A DNA stretch of 64,000 nt from Hybos culiciformis (Eukaryota > Arthropoda > Insecta > Diptera > Hybotidae), in assembly GCA_964007475.1 (NCBI GenBank), contig CAXFZM010000176.1, forward strand, positions 1 to 64,000. The letters are read 5' to 3'. The notes under the pieces are model-generated. The model did no database searches, had not been told where the DNA came from, and saw only the letters and a program-made list of their open reading frames with translations. The translations under genes and the position numbers were made by a program. This document shows positions 26,148 to 40,400 of the stretch, piece by piece (within the stretch, counting starts at the first letter, position 1; each line of letters starts with the position of its first letter).

Positions 26148-29100
26148 TGACTTTGGGCTGGTTTTTTGTTCATTACTCGGGCTCCAGACCTCGGAGAACC
26201 TTCGTTTTTGGCTTAAATTAAAGGTCTAGAAATTACGCTTCTTTCTATGCAATTTTAATGAAAATCGGTTTTCTAGATCCGGAGAAATAAACGATAAGGT
26301 GAGCAAACCCCCTAACTTTAACACATAAAATGTTGACTTTGGGCTGGTTTTTTGTTCATTACTCGGGCTCCAGACCTCGGAGAACTTCCGTTTTTGGCTT
26401 AAATTAAAGGTCTAGAAATTACGCTTCTTTCTGTGCAATTTTTATGAAAATCGGTTTTCTAGATCCGGAGAAATAAACGATAAGGTGAGCAAACCCCCTA
26501 ACTTTAACACATAAAATGTTGACTTTGGGCTGGTTTTTTGTTCATTACTCCGGCTCCAGACTTCGGCGGACCTCCGTTTTTGGCTTAAATGAAAGGTCTA
26601 GAAATTACGCTTCTTTCTATGCAATTTTAATGAAAATCGGTTTTCTAGATCCGGAGAAATAAACGATAAGGTGAGCAAACCCCCTAACTTTAACACATAA
26701 AATGTTGACTTTGGACTGGTTTTTTGTTCATTACTCCGGCTCTAGACCTCGGAGAACCTCCGTTTTTGGCTTAAATTAAAGGTTTAGAAATTACGCTTCT
26801 TTCTGTGCAATTTTTATGAAAATCGGTTTTCTAGATCCGGAGAAATAAACGATAAGGTGAGCAAACCCCCTAACTTTAACACATAAAATGTTGACTTTGG
26901 GCTGGTTTTTTGTTCATTACTCCGGCTCCAGACTTCGGCGGACCTCCTTTTTTGGCTTAAACTAAAGGTCTAGAAATTACGCTTCTTTCTGTGCAATTTT
27001 TATGAAAATCGGTTTTCTAGATCCGGAGAAATAAACGATAAGGTGAGCAAACCCCCTAACTTTAACACATAAAATGTTGACTTTGGGCTGGTTTTTTGTT
27101 CATTACTCCGGCTCTAGACCTCGGAGAACCTCCGTTTTTGGCTTAAATTAAAGGTCTAGAAATTACGCTTCTTTCTGTGCAATTTTTATGAAAATCGGTT
27201 TTCTAGATCCGGAGAAATAAACGATAAGGTGAGCAACCCCCTAACTTTAACACATAAAATGTTGACTTTGGGCTGGTTTTTTGTTCATTACTCCGGCTCC
27301 AGACCTCGGAGAACCTCCGTTTTTGGCTTAAATTAAAGCTCTAGAAATTACGCTTCTTTCTGTGCAATTTTTATGTAAATCGGTTTTCTAGATCCGCAGA
27401 AATAAACGATAAGGTGAGCAAACCCCCTAACTTTAACACATAAAATGTTGACTTTGGGCTGGTTTTTTGTTCATTACGCGGGCTCCAGACCTCGGAGAAC
27501 CTTCGTTTTATGAAAATCGGTTTTCTAGATCCGGAGAAATAAACGATAAGGTGAGCAAACCCCCTAACTTTAACACATAAAATGTTGACTTTGGGCTGGT
27601 TTTTTGTTCATTACTCGGGCTCCAGACCTCGGAGAACCTTCGTTTTTGGCTTAAATTAAAGGTCTAGAAATTACGCTTCTTTCTGTGCAATTTTTATGAA
27701 AATCGGTTTTCTAGATCCGGAGAAATAAACGATAAGGTGAGCAAACCCCCTAACTTTAACACATAAAATGTTGACTTTGGGCTGGTTTTTTGTTCATTAC
27801 TCCGGCTCTAGACCTCGGAGAACCTCCGTTTTTGGCTTAAATTAAAGGTCTAGAAATTACGCTTCTTTCTGTGCAATTTTTATGAAAATCGGTTTTCTAG
27901 ATCCGGAGAAATAAACGATAAGGTGAGCAAACCCCCTAACTTTAACACATAAAATGTTGACTTTGGGCTGGTTTTTTGTTCATTACTCGGGCTCCAGACC
28001 TCGGAGAACCTTCGTTTTTGGCTTAAATTAAAGGTCTAGAAATTACGCTTCTTTCTATGCAATTTTAATGAAAATCGGTTTTCTAGATCCGGAGAAATAA
28101 ACGATAAGGTGAGCAAACCCCCTAACTTTAACACATAAAATGTTGACTTTGGGCTGGTTTTTTGTTCATTACTCCGGCTCTAGACCTCGGAGAACCTCCG
28201 TTTTTGGCTTAAATTAAAGGTCTAGAAATTACGCTTCTTTCTGTGCAATTTTTATGAAAATCGGTTTTCTAGATCCGGAGAAATAAACGATAAGGTGAGC
28301 AAACCCCCTAACTTTAACACATAAAATGTTGACTTTGGGCTGGTTTTTTGTTCATTACTCGGGCTCCAGACCTCGGAGAACCTTCGTTTTTGGCTTAAAT
28401 TAAAGGTCTAGAAATTACGCTTCTTTCTGTGCAATTTTTATGAAAATCGGTTTTCTAGATCCGGAGAAATAAACGATAAGGTGAGCAAACCCCCTAACTT
28501 TAACACATAAAATGTTGACTTTGGGCTGGTTTTTTGTTCATTACTCCGGCTCTAGACCTCGGAGAACCTCCGTTTTTGGCTTAAATTAAAGGTCTAGAAA
28601 TTACGCTTCTTTCTGTGCAATTTTTATGAAAATCGGTTTTCTAGATCCGGAGAAATAAACGATAAGGTGAGCAAACCCCCTAACTTTAACACATAAAATG
28701 TTGACTTTGGGCTGGTTTTTTGTTCATTACTCCGGCTCTAGACCTCGGAGAACCTCCGTTTTTGGCTTAAATTAAAGGTCTAGAAATTACGCTTATTTCT
28801 GTGCAATTTTTATGAAAATCGGTTTTCTAGATCCGGAGAAATAAACGATAAGGTGAGCAAACCCCCTAACTTTAACACATAAAATGTTGACTTTGGGCTG
28901 GTTTTTTGTTCATTACTCGGGCTCCAGACCTCGGAGAACCTTCGTTTTTGGCTTAAATTAAAGGTCTAGAAATTACGCTTCTTTCTATGCAATTTTAATG
29001 AAAATCGGTTTTCTAGATCCGGAGAAATAAACGATAAGGTGAGCAAACCCCCTAACTTTAACACATAAAATGTTGACTTTGGGCTGGTTTTTTGTTCATT

Positions 29101-30746
29101 ACTCCGGCTCTAGACCTCGGAGAACCTCCGTTTTTGGCTTAAATTAAAGGTCTAGAAATTACGCTTCTTTCTGTGCAATTTTTATGAAAATCGGTTTTCT
29201 AGATCCGGAGAAATAAACGATAAGGTGAGCAAACCCCCTAACTTTAACACATAAAATGTTGACTTTGGGCTGGTTTTTTGTTCATTACTCGGGCTCCAGA
29301 CCTCGGAGAACCTTCGTTTTTGGCTTAAATTAAAGGTCTAGAAATTACGCTTCTTTCTGTGCAATTTTTATGAAAATCGGTTTTCTAGATCCGGAGAAAT
29401 AAACGATAAGGTGAGCAAACCCCCTAACTTTAACACATAAAATGTTGACTTTGGGCTGGTTTTTTGTTCATTACTCCGGCTCTAGACCTCGGAGAACCTC
29501 CGTTTTTGGCTTAAATTAAAGGTCTAGAAATTACGCTTCTTTCTGTGCAATTTTTATGAAAATCGGTTTTCTAGATCCGGAGAAATAAACGATAAGGTGA
29601 GCAAACTCCCTAACTTTAACACATAAAATGTTGACTTTGGGCTGGTTTTTTGTTCATTACTCCGGCTCCAGACTTCGGCGGACCTCCGTTTTTGGCTTAA
29701 ATCAAAGGTCTAGAAATTACGCTTCTTTCTGTGCCATTTTTATGAAAATCGGTTTTCTAGATCCGGAGAAATAAACGATAAGGTGAACAAACCCCCTAAT
29801 TTTAACCCATAAAATGTTGACTTTGGGCTGGTTTTTTGTTCATTACTCCGGCTCCAGACCTCGGAGAACCTCCGTTTTTGGCTTAAATTAAAGGTCTAGA
29901 AATTACGCTTCTTTCTGTGCAATTTTTATGTAAATCGGTTTTCTAGATCCGGAGAAATAAACGATAAGGTGAGCAAACCCCCTAACTTTAACACATAAAA
30001 TGTTGACTTTGGGCTGGTTTTTTGTTCATTACTCGGGCTCCAGACCTCGGAGAACTTCCGTTTTTGGCTTAAATTAAAGGTCTAGAAATTACGCTTCTTT
30101 CTGTGCAATTTTTATGAAAATCGGTTTTCTAGATCCGGAGAAATAAACGATAAGGTGAGCAAACCCCCTAACTTTAACACATAAAATGTTGACTTTGGGC
30201 TGGTTTTTTGTTCATTACTCCGGCTCCAGACTTCGGCGGACCTCCGTTTTTGGCTTAAATCAAAGGTCTAGAAATTACGCTTCTTTCTGTGCAATTTTTA
30301 TGTAAATCGGTTTTCTAGATCCGGAGAAATAAACGATAAGGTGAGCAAACCTCCTAACTTTAACACATAAAATGTTGACTTTGGGCTGGTTTTTTGTTCA
30401 TTACTCCGGCTCCAGACTTCGGCGGACCTCCGTTTTTGGCTTAAATTAAAGGTCTAGAAATTACGCTTCTTTCTGTGCAATTTTTATGAAAATCGGTTTT
30501 CTAGATCCGGAGAAATAAACGATAAGGTGAGCAAACCCCCTAACTTTAACACATAAAATGTTGACTTTGGCTGGTTTTTTGTTCATTACTCCGGCTCTAG
30601 ACCTCGGAGAACCTCCGTTTTTGGCTTAAATTAAAGGTCTAGAAATTACGCTTCTTTCTGTGCAATTTTTATGAAAATCGGTTTTCTAGATCCGGAGAAA
30701 TAAACGATAAGGTGAGCAAACCCCCTAACTTTAACACATAAAATGT
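26148..30746 (+). repeat. HOR block 5, containing a 4228-bp-offset duplicate
   Basis: Order is V10-13-2-3-4-5-6-7-8-9-10-9-8-9-9a-10-9-8-9b-11-12-13-14-15-16. The monomers from 27078 to 30375 repeat those from 22850 to 26147 in order (18 monomers, 3298 bp), including V9a, V9b and the T114-bearing V14. The segment lacks V1 before V2 at 26520; V13 stands in its place. A private C replaces a G in the TCCGGA palindrome of the V6 at 27263. Confidence 0.91.
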
Positions 30747-33700
30747 TGACTTTGGGCTGGTTTTTTGTTCATTACTCGGGCTCCAGACCTCGGAGAACCT
30801 TCGTTTTTGGCTTAAATTAAAGGTCTAGAAATTACGCTTCTTTCTGTGCAATTTTAATGAAAATCGGTTTTCTAGATCCGGAGAAATAAACGATAAGGTG
30901 AGCAAACCCCCTAACTTTAACACATAAAATGTTGACTTTGGGCTGGTTTTTTGTTCATTACTCGGGCTCCAGACCTCGGAGAACCTTCGTTTTTGGCTTA
31001 AATTAAAGGTCTAGAAATTACGCTTCTTTCTATGCAATTTTAATGAAAATCGGTTTTCTAGATCCGGAGAAATAAACGATAAGGTGAGCAAACCCCCTAA
31101 CTTTAACACATAAAATGTTGACTTTGGGCTGGTTTTTTGTTCATTACTCGGGCTCCAGACCTCGGAGAACCTTCGTTTTTGGCTTAAATTAAAGGTCTAG
31201 AAATTACGCTTCTTTCTGTGCAATTTTTATGAAAATCGGTTTTCTAGATCCGGAGAAATAAACGATAAGGTGAGCAAACCCCCTAACTTTAACACATAAA
31301 ATGTTGACTTTGGGCTGGTTTTTTGTTCATTACTCCGGCTCTAGACCTCGGAGAAGCTCCGTTTTTGGCTTAAATTAAAGGTCTAGAAATTACGCTTCTT
31401 TCTGTGCAATTTTTATGAAAATCGGTTTTCTAGATCCGGAGAAATAAACGATAAGGTGAGCAAACCCCCTAACTTTAACACATAAAATGTTGACTTTGGG
31501 CTGGTTTTTTGTTCATTACTCCGGCTCCAGACTTCGGCGGACCTCCGTTTTTGGCTTAAATCAAAGGTCTAGAAATTACGCTTCTTTCTGTGCAATTTTT
31601 ATGAAAATCGGTTTTCTAGATCCGGAGAAATAAACGATAAGGTGAACAAACCCCCTAATTTTAACCCATAAAATGTTGACTTTGGGCTGGTTTTTTGTTC
31701 ATTACTCCGGCTCCAGACCTCGGAGAACCTCCGTTTTTGGCTTAAATTAAAGGTCTAGAAATTACGCTTCTTTCTGTGCAATTTTTATGTAAATCGGTTT
31801 TCTAGATCCGGAGAAATAAACGATAAGGTGAGCAAACCCCCTAACTTTAACACATAAAATGTTGACTTTGGGCTGGTTTTTTGTTCATTACTCGGGCTCC
31901 AGACCTCGGAGAACCTTCGTTTTTGGCTTAAATTAAAGGTCTAGAAATTACGCTTCTTTCTGTGCAATTTTAATGAAAATCGTTTTCCTAGATCCGGAGA
32001 AATAAACGATAAGGTGAGCAAACCCCCTAACTTTAACACATAAAATGTTGACTTTGGACTGGTTTTTTGTTCATTACTCCGGCTCCAGACTTCGGCGGAC
32101 CTCCGTTTTTGGCTTAAATTAAAGGTCTAGAAATTACGCTTCTTTCTGTGCAATTTTTATGAAAATCGGTTTTCTAGATCCGGAGAAGTAAACGATAAGG
32201 TGAGCAAACCCCTTAACTTTAACACATAAAATGTTGACTTTGGGCTGGTTTTTTGTTCATTACTCCGGCTCTAGACCTCGGAGAACCTCCGTTTTTGGCT
32301 TAAATTAAAGGTCTAGAAATTACGCTTCTTTCTGTGCAATTTTTATGAAAATCGGTTTTCTAGATCCGGAGACATAAACGATAAGGTGAGCAAACCCCCT
32401 AACTTTAACACATAAAATGTTGACTTTGGGCTGGTTTTTTGTTCATTACTCCGGCTCCAGACCTCGGAGAACCTCCGTTTTTGGCTTAAATTAAAGGTCT
32501 AGAAATTACGCTTCTTTCTGTGCAATTTTTATGAAAATCAGTTTTCTAGATCCGGAGAAATAAACGATAAGGTGAGCAAACCCCCTAACTTTAACACATA
32601 AAATGTTGACTTTGGGCTGGTTTTTTGTTCATTACTCCGGCTCCAGACTTCGGCGGACCTCCGTTTTTGGCTTAAATGAAAGGTCTAGAAATTACGCTTC
32701 TTTCTATGCAATTTTAATGAAAATCGGTTTTCTAGATCCGGAGAAATAAACGATAAGGTGAGCAAACCCCCTAACTTTAACACATAAAATGTTGACTTTG
32801 GACTGGTTTTTTGTTCATTACTCCGGCTCTAGACCTCGGAGAACCTCCGTTTTTGGCTTAAATTAAAGGTTTAGAAATTACGCTTCTTTCTGTGCAATTT
32901 TTATGAAAATCGGTTTTCTAGATCCGGAGAAATAAACGATAAGGTGAGCAAACCCCCTAACTTTAACACATAAAATGTTGACTTTGGGCTGGTTTTTTGT
33001 TCATTACTCCGGCTCCAGACTTCGGCGGACCTTCTTTTTTGGCTTAAACTAAAGGTCTAGAAATTACGCTTCTTTCTGTGCAATTTTTATGAAAATCGGT
33101 TTTCTAGATCCGGAGAAGTAAACGATAAGGTGAGCAAACCCCCTAACTTTAACACATAAAATGTTGACTTTGGGCTGGTTTTTTGTTCATTACTCCGGCT
33201 CTAGACCTCGGAGAACCTCCGTTTTTGGCTTAAATTAAAGGTCTAGAAATTACGCTTCTTTCTGTGCAATTTTTATGAAAATCGGTTTTCTAGATCCGGA
33301 GAAATAAACGATAAGGTGAGCAACCCCCTAACTTTAACACATAAAATGTTGACTTTGGGCTGGTTTTTTGTTCATTACTCCGGCTCCAGACCTCGGAGAA
33401 CCTCCGTTTTTGGCTTAAATTAAAGCTCTAGAAATTACGCTTCTTTCTGTGCAATTTTTATGTAAATCGGTTTTCTAGATCCGGAGAAATAAACGATAAG
33501 GTGAGCAAACCCCCTAACTTTAACACATAAAATGTTGACTTTGGGCTGGTTTTTTGTTCATTACGCGGGCTCCAGACCTCGGAGAACCTTCGTTTTATGA
33601 AAATCGGTTTTCTAGATCCGGAGAAATAAACGATAAGGTGAGCAAACCCCCTAACTTTAACACATAAAATGTTGACTTTGGGCTGGTTTTTTGTTCATTA

Positions 33701-36700
33701 CTCCGGCTCTAGACCTCGGAGAACCTCCGTTTTTGGCTTAAATTAAAGGTCTAGAAATTACGCTTCTTTCTGTGCAATTTTTATGAAAATCGGTTTTCTA
33801 GATCCGGAGAAATAAACGATAAGGTGAGCAAACCCCCTAACTTTAACACATAAAATGTTGACTTTGGGCTGGTTTTTTGTTCATTACTCGGGCTCCAGAC
33901 CTCGGAGAACCTTCGTTTTTGGCTTAAATTAAAGGTCTAGAAATTACGCTTCTTTCTATGCAATTTTAATGAAAATCGGTTTTCTAGATCCGGAGAAATA
34001 AACGATAAGGTGAGCAAACCCCCTAACTTTAACACATAAAATGTTGACTTTGGGCTGGTTTTTTGTTCATTACTCCGGCTTTAGACCTCGGAGAACCTCC
34101 GTTTTTGGCTTAAATTAAAGGTCTAGAAATTACGCTTCTTTCTGTGCAATTTTTATGAAAATCGGTTTTCTAGATCCGGAGAAATAAACGATAAGGTGAG
34201 CAAACCCCCTAACTTTAACACATAAAATGTTGACTTTGGGCTGGTTTTTTGTTCATTACTCGGGCTCCAGACCTCGGAGAACCTTCGTTTTTGGCTTAAA
34301 TTAAAGGTCTAGAAATTGCGCTTCTTTCTGTGCAATTTTTATGAAAATCGGTTTTCTAGATCCGGAGAAATAAACGATAAGGTGAGCAAACCCCCTAACT
34401 TTAACACATAAAATGTTGACTTTGGGCTGGTTTTTTGTTCATTACTCCGGCTCTAGACCTCGGAGAACCTCCGTTTTTGGCTTAAATTAAAGGTCTAGAA
34501 ATTACGCTTCTTTCTGTGCAATTTTTATGAAAATCGGTTTTCTAGATCCGGAGAAATAAACGATAAGGTGAGCAAACCCCCTAACTTTAACACATAAAAT
34601 GTTGACTTTGGGCTGGTTTTTTGTTCATTACTCCGGCTCCAGACTTCGGCGGACCTCTGTTTTTGGCTTAAATCAAAGGTCTAGAAATTACGCTTCTTTC
34701 TGTGCAATTTTTATGAAAATCGGTTTTCTAGATCCGGAGAAATAAACGATAAGGTGAACAAACCCCCTAATTTTAACCCATAAAATGTTGACTTTGGGCT
34801 GGTTTTTTGTTCATTACTCCGGCTCCAGACCTCGGAGAACCTCCGTTTTTGGCTTAAATTAAAGGTCTAGAAATTACGCTTCTTTCTGTGCAATTTTTAT
34901 GTAAATCGGTTTTCTAGATCCGGAGAAATAAACGATAAGGTGAGCAAACCCCCTAACTTTAACACATAAAATGTTGACTTTGGGCTGGTTTTTTGTTCAT
35001 TACTCGGGCTCCAGACCTCGGAGAACTTCCGTTTTTGGCTTAAATTAAAGGTCTAGAAATTACGCTTCTTTCTGTGCAATTTTTATGAAAATCGGTTTTC
35101 TAGATCCGGAGAAATAAACGATAAGGTGAGCAAACCCCCTAACTTTAACACATAAAATGTTGACTTTGGGCTGGTTTTTTGTTCATTACTCCGGCTCCAG
35201 ACTTCGCCGGACCTCCGTTTTTGGCTTAAATCAAAGGTCTAGAAATTACGCTTCTTTCTGTGTAATTTTTATGAAAATCGGTTTTCTAGATCCGGAGAAA
35301 TAAACGATAAGGTGAGCAAACCTCCTAACTTTAACATATAAAATGTTGACTTTGGGCTGGTTTTTTGTTCATTACTCCGGCTCCAGACTTCGGCGGACCT
35401 CCGTTTTTGGCTTAAATTAAAGGTCTAGAAATTACTCTTCTTTCTGTGCAATTTTTATGAAAATCGGTTTTCTAGATCCGGAGAAATAAACGATAAGGTG
35501 AGCAAACCCCCTAACTTTAACACATGAAATGTTGACTTTGGGCTGGTTTTTTGTTCATTACGCGGGCTCCAGACCTCGGAGAACCTTCGTTTTATGAAAA
35601 TCGGTTTTCTAGATCCGGAGAAATAAACGATAAGGTGAGCAAACCCCCTAACTTTAACACATAAAATGTTGACTTTGGGCTGGTTTTTTGTTCATTACTC
35701 GGGCTCCAGACCTCGGAGAACCTTCGTTTTTGGCTAAAATTAAAGGTCTAGAAATTACGCTTCTTTCTGTGCAATTTTTATGAAAATCGGTTTTCTAGAT
35801 CCGGAGAAATAAACGATAAGGTGAGCAAACCCCCTAACTTTAACACATAAAATGTTGACTTTGGGCTGGTTTTTTGTTCATTACTCCGGCTCCAGACTTC
35901 GGCGGACCTCCGTTTTTGGCTTAAATCAAAGGTCTAGAAATTACGCTTCTTTCTGTGCAATTTTTATGAAAATCGGTTTTCTAGATCCGGAGAAATAAAC
36001 GATAAGGTGAGCAAACCTCCTAACTTTAACACATAAAATGTTGACTTTGGGCTGGTTTTTTGTTCATTACTCCGGCTCCAGACTTCGGCGGACCTCCGTT
36101 TTTGGCTTAAATTAAAGGTCTAGAAATTACGCTTCTTTCTGTGCAATTTTTATGAAAATCGGTTTTCTAGATCCGGAGAAATAAACGATAAGGTGAGCAA
36201 ACCCCCTAACTTTAACACATAAAATGTTGACTTTGGGCTGGTTTTTTGTTCATTACTCGGGCTCCAGACCTCGGAGAACCTTCGTTTTTGGCTTAAATTA
36301 AAGGTCTAGAAATTACGCTTCTTTCTATGCAATTTTAATGAAAATCGGTTTTCTAGATCCGGAGAAATAAACGATAAGGTGAGCAAACCCCCTAACTTTA
36401 ACACATAAAATGTTGACTTTGGGCTGGTTTTTTGTTCATTACTCGGGCTCCAGACCTCGGAGAACCTTCGTTTTTGGCTTAAATTAAAGGTCTAGAAATT
36501 ACGCTTCTTTCTGTGCAATTTTTATGAAAATCGGTTTTCTAGATCCGGAGAAATAAACGATAAGGTGAGCAAACCCCCTAACTTTAACACATGAAATGTT
36601 GACTTTGGGCTGGTTTTTTGTTCATTACGCGGGCTCCAGACCTCGGAGAACCTTCGTTTTATGAAAATCGGTTTTCTAGATCCGGAGAAATAAACGATAA

Positions 36701-37480
36701 GGTGAGCAAACCCCCTAACTTTAACACATAAAATGTTGACTTTGGGCTGGTTTTTTGTTCATTACTCGGGCTCCAGACCTCGGAGAACCTTCGTTTTTGG
36801 CTAAAATTAAAGGTCTAGAAATTACGCTTCTTTCTGTGCAATTTTTATGAAAATCGGTTTTCTAGATCCGGAGAAATAAACGATAAGGTGAGCAAACCCC
36901 CTAACTTTAACACATAAAATGTTGACTTTGGGCTGGTTTTTTGTTCATTACTCCGGCTCCAGACTTCGGCGGACCTCCGTTTTTGGCTTAAATCAAAGGT
37001 CTAGAAATTACGCTTCTTTCTGTGCAATTTTTATGAAAATCGGTTTTCTAGATCCGGAGAAATAAACGATAAGGTGAGCAAACCCCTTAACTTTAACACA
37101 TAAAATGTTGACTTTGGGCTGGTTTTTTGTTCATTACTCGGGCTCCAGACCTCGGAGAACCTTCGTTTTTGGCTAAAATTAAAGGTCTAGAAATTACGCT
37201 TCTTTCTGTGCAATTTTTATCAAAATCGGTTTTCTAGATCCGGAGAAATAAACGATAAGGTGAGCAAACCCCCTAACTTTAACACATAAAATGTTGACTT
37301 TGGGCTGGTTTTTTGTTCATTACTCCGGCTCCAGACTTCGGCGGACCTCCGTTTTTGGCTTAAATTAAAGGTCTAGAAATTACGCTTCTTTCTGTGCAAT
37401 TTTTATGAAAATCGGTTTTCTAGATCCGGAGAAATAAACGATAAGGTGAGCAAACCCCCTAACTTTAACACATAAAATGT
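30747..37480 (+). repeat. HOR block 6 (6734-bp unit, left copy)
   Basis: Order is V10(G100)-10-8-18-11-12-19-20-21-1-2-3-4-5-6-7-9-10-9-8-9-11-12-13-14-15-7-8*-14-15-10-8-7-8*-14(T165)-8*-15. The right copy starts at 37481. Markers private to the pair include T36 with T38 at 34045, T56 in the V11 at 34603, the CGCCGG form and ACATATAAAATG end at 35161, and the ACACATGAAATG end at 35347. The A67 marker (V8*) first appears in the window here, at 35670. A V7-V8* couple occurs twice (35533, 36600). Confidence 0.91.
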
Positions 37481-40400
37481 TGACTTTGGGCTGGTTTTTT
37501 GTTCATTACTCGGGCTCCAGACCTCGGAGAACCTTCGTTTTTGGCTTAAATTAAAGGTCTAGAAATTACGCTTCTTTCTGTGCAATTTTAATGAAAATCG
37601 GTTTTCTAGATCCGGAGAAATAAACGATAAGGTGAGCAAACCCCCTAACTTTAACACATAAAATGTTGACTTTGGGCTGGTTTTTTGTTCATTACTCGGG
37701 CTCCAGACCTCGGAGAACCTTCGTTTTTGGCTTAAATTAAAGGTCTAGAAATTACGCTTCTTTCTATGCAATTTTAATGAAAATCGGTTTGCTAGATCCG
37801 GAGAAATAAACGATAAGGTGAGCAAACCCCCTAACTTTAACACATAAAATGTTGACTTTGGGCTGGTTTTTTGTTCATTACTCCGGCTCCAGACCTCGGA
37901 GAACCTTCGTTTTTGGCTTAAATTAAAGGTCTAGAAATTACGCTTCTTTCTGTGCAATTTTTATGAAAATCGGTTTTCTAGATCCGGAGAAATAAACGAT
38001 AAGGTGAGCAAACCCCCTAACTTTAACACATAAAATGTTGACTTTGGGCTGGTTTTTTGTTCATTACTCCGGCTCTAGACCTCGGAGAAGCTCCGTTTTT
38101 GGCTTAAATTAAAGGTCTAGAAATTACGCTTCTTTCTGTGCAATTTTTATGAAAATCGGTTTTCTAGATCCGGAGAAATAAACGATAAGGTGAGCAAACC
38201 CCCTAACTTTAACACATAAAATGTTGACTTTGGGCTGGTTTTTTGTTCATTACTCCGGCTCCAGACTTCGGCGGACCTCCGTTTTTGGCTTAAATCAAAG
38301 GTCTAGAAATTACGCTTCTTTCTGTGCAATTTTTATGAAAATCGGTTTTCTAGATCCGGAGAAATAAACGATAAGGTGAACAAACCCCCTAATTTTAACC
38401 CATAAAATGTTGACTTTGGGCTGGTTTTTTGTTCATTACTCCGGCTCCAGACCTCGGAGAACCTCCGTTTTTGGCTTAAATTAAAGGTCTAGAAATTACG
38501 CTTCTTTCTGTGCAATTTTTATGTAAATCGGTTTTCTAGATCCGGAGAAATAAACGATAAGGTGAGCAAACCCCCTAACTTTAACACATAAAATGTTGAC
38601 TTTGGGCTGGTTTTTTGTTCATTACTCGGGCTCCAGACCTCGGAGAACCTTCGTTTTTGGCTTAAATTAAAGGTCTAGAAATTACGCTTCTTTCTGTGCA
38701 ATTTTAATGAAAATCGTTTTCCTAGATCCGGAGAAATAAACGATAACGTGAGCAAACCCCCTAACTTTAACACATAAAATGTTGACTTTGGACTGGTTTT
38801 TTGTTCATTACTCCGGCTCCAGACTTCGGCGGACCTCCGTTTTTGGCTTAAATTAAAGGTCTAGAAATTACGCTTCTTTCTGTGCAATTTTTATGAAAAT
38901 CGGTTTTCTAGATCCGGAGAAGTAAACGATAAGGTGAGCAAACCCCTTAACTTTAACACATAAAATGTTGACTTTGGGCTGGTTTTTTGTTCATTACTCC
39001 GGCTCTAGACCTCGGAGAACCTCCGTTTTTGGCTTAAATTAAAGGTCTAGAAATTACGCTTCTTTCTGTGCAATTTTTATGAAAATCGGTTTTCTAGATC
39101 CGGAGACATAAACGATAAGGTGAGCAAACCCCCTAACTTTAACACATAAAATGTTGACTTTGGGCTGGTTTTTTGTTCATTACTCCGGCTCCAGACCTCG
39201 GAGAACCTCCGTTTTTGGCTTAAATTAAAGGTCTAGAAATTACGCTTCTTTCTGTGCAATTTTTATGAAAATCAGTTTTCTAGATCCGGAGAAATAAACG
39301 ATAAGGTGAGCAAACCCCCTAACTTTAACACATAAAATGTTGACTTTGGGCTGGTTTTTTGTTCATTACTCCGGCTCCAGACTTCGGCGGACCTCCGTTT
39401 TTGGCTTAAATGAAAGGTCTAGAAATTACGCTTCTTTCTATGCAATTTTAATGAAAATCGGTTTTCTAGATCCGGAGAAATAAACGATAAGGTGAGCAAA
39501 CCCCCTAACTTTAACACATAAAATGTTGACTTTGGACTGGTTTTTTGTTCATTACTCCGGCTCTAGACCTCGGAGAACCTCCGTTTTTGGCTTAAATTAA
39601 AGGTTTAGAAATTACGCTTCTTTCTGTGCAATTTTTATGAAAATCGGTTTTCTAGATCCGGAGAAATAAACGATAAGGTGAGCAAACCCCCTAACTTTAA
39701 CACATAAAATGTTGACTTTGGGCTGGTTTTTTGTTCATTACTCCGGCTCCAGACTTCGGCGGACCTTCTTTTTTGGCTTAAACTAAAGGTCTAGAAATTA
39801 CGCTTCTTTCTGTGCAATTTTTATGAAAATCGGTTTTCTAGATCCGGAGAAGTAAACGATAAGGTGAGCAAACCCCCTAACTTTAACACATAAAATGTTG
39901 ACTTTGGGCTGGTTTTTTGTTCATTACTCCGGCTCTAGACCTCGGAGAACCTCCGTTTTTGGCTTAAATTAAAGGTCTAGAAATTACGCTTCTTTCTGTG
40001 CAATTTTTATGAAAATCGGTTTTCTAGATCCGGAGAAATAAACGATAAGGTGAGCAACCCCCTAACTTTAACACATAAAATGTTGACTTTGGGCTGGTTT
40101 TTTGTTCATTACTCCGGCTCCAGACCTCGGAGAACCTCCGTTTTTGGCTTAAATTAAAGCTCTAGAAATTACGCTTCTTTCTGTGCAATTTTTATGTAAA
40201 TCGGTTTTCTAGATCCGGAGAAATAAACGATAAGGTGAGCAAACCCCCTAACTTTAACACATAAAATGTTGACTTTGGGCTGGTTTTTTGTTCATTACGC
40301 GGGCTCCAGACCTCGGAGAACCTTCGTTTTATGAAAATCGGTTTTCTAGATCCGGAGAAATAAACGATAAGGTGAGCAAACCCCCTAACTTTAACACATA

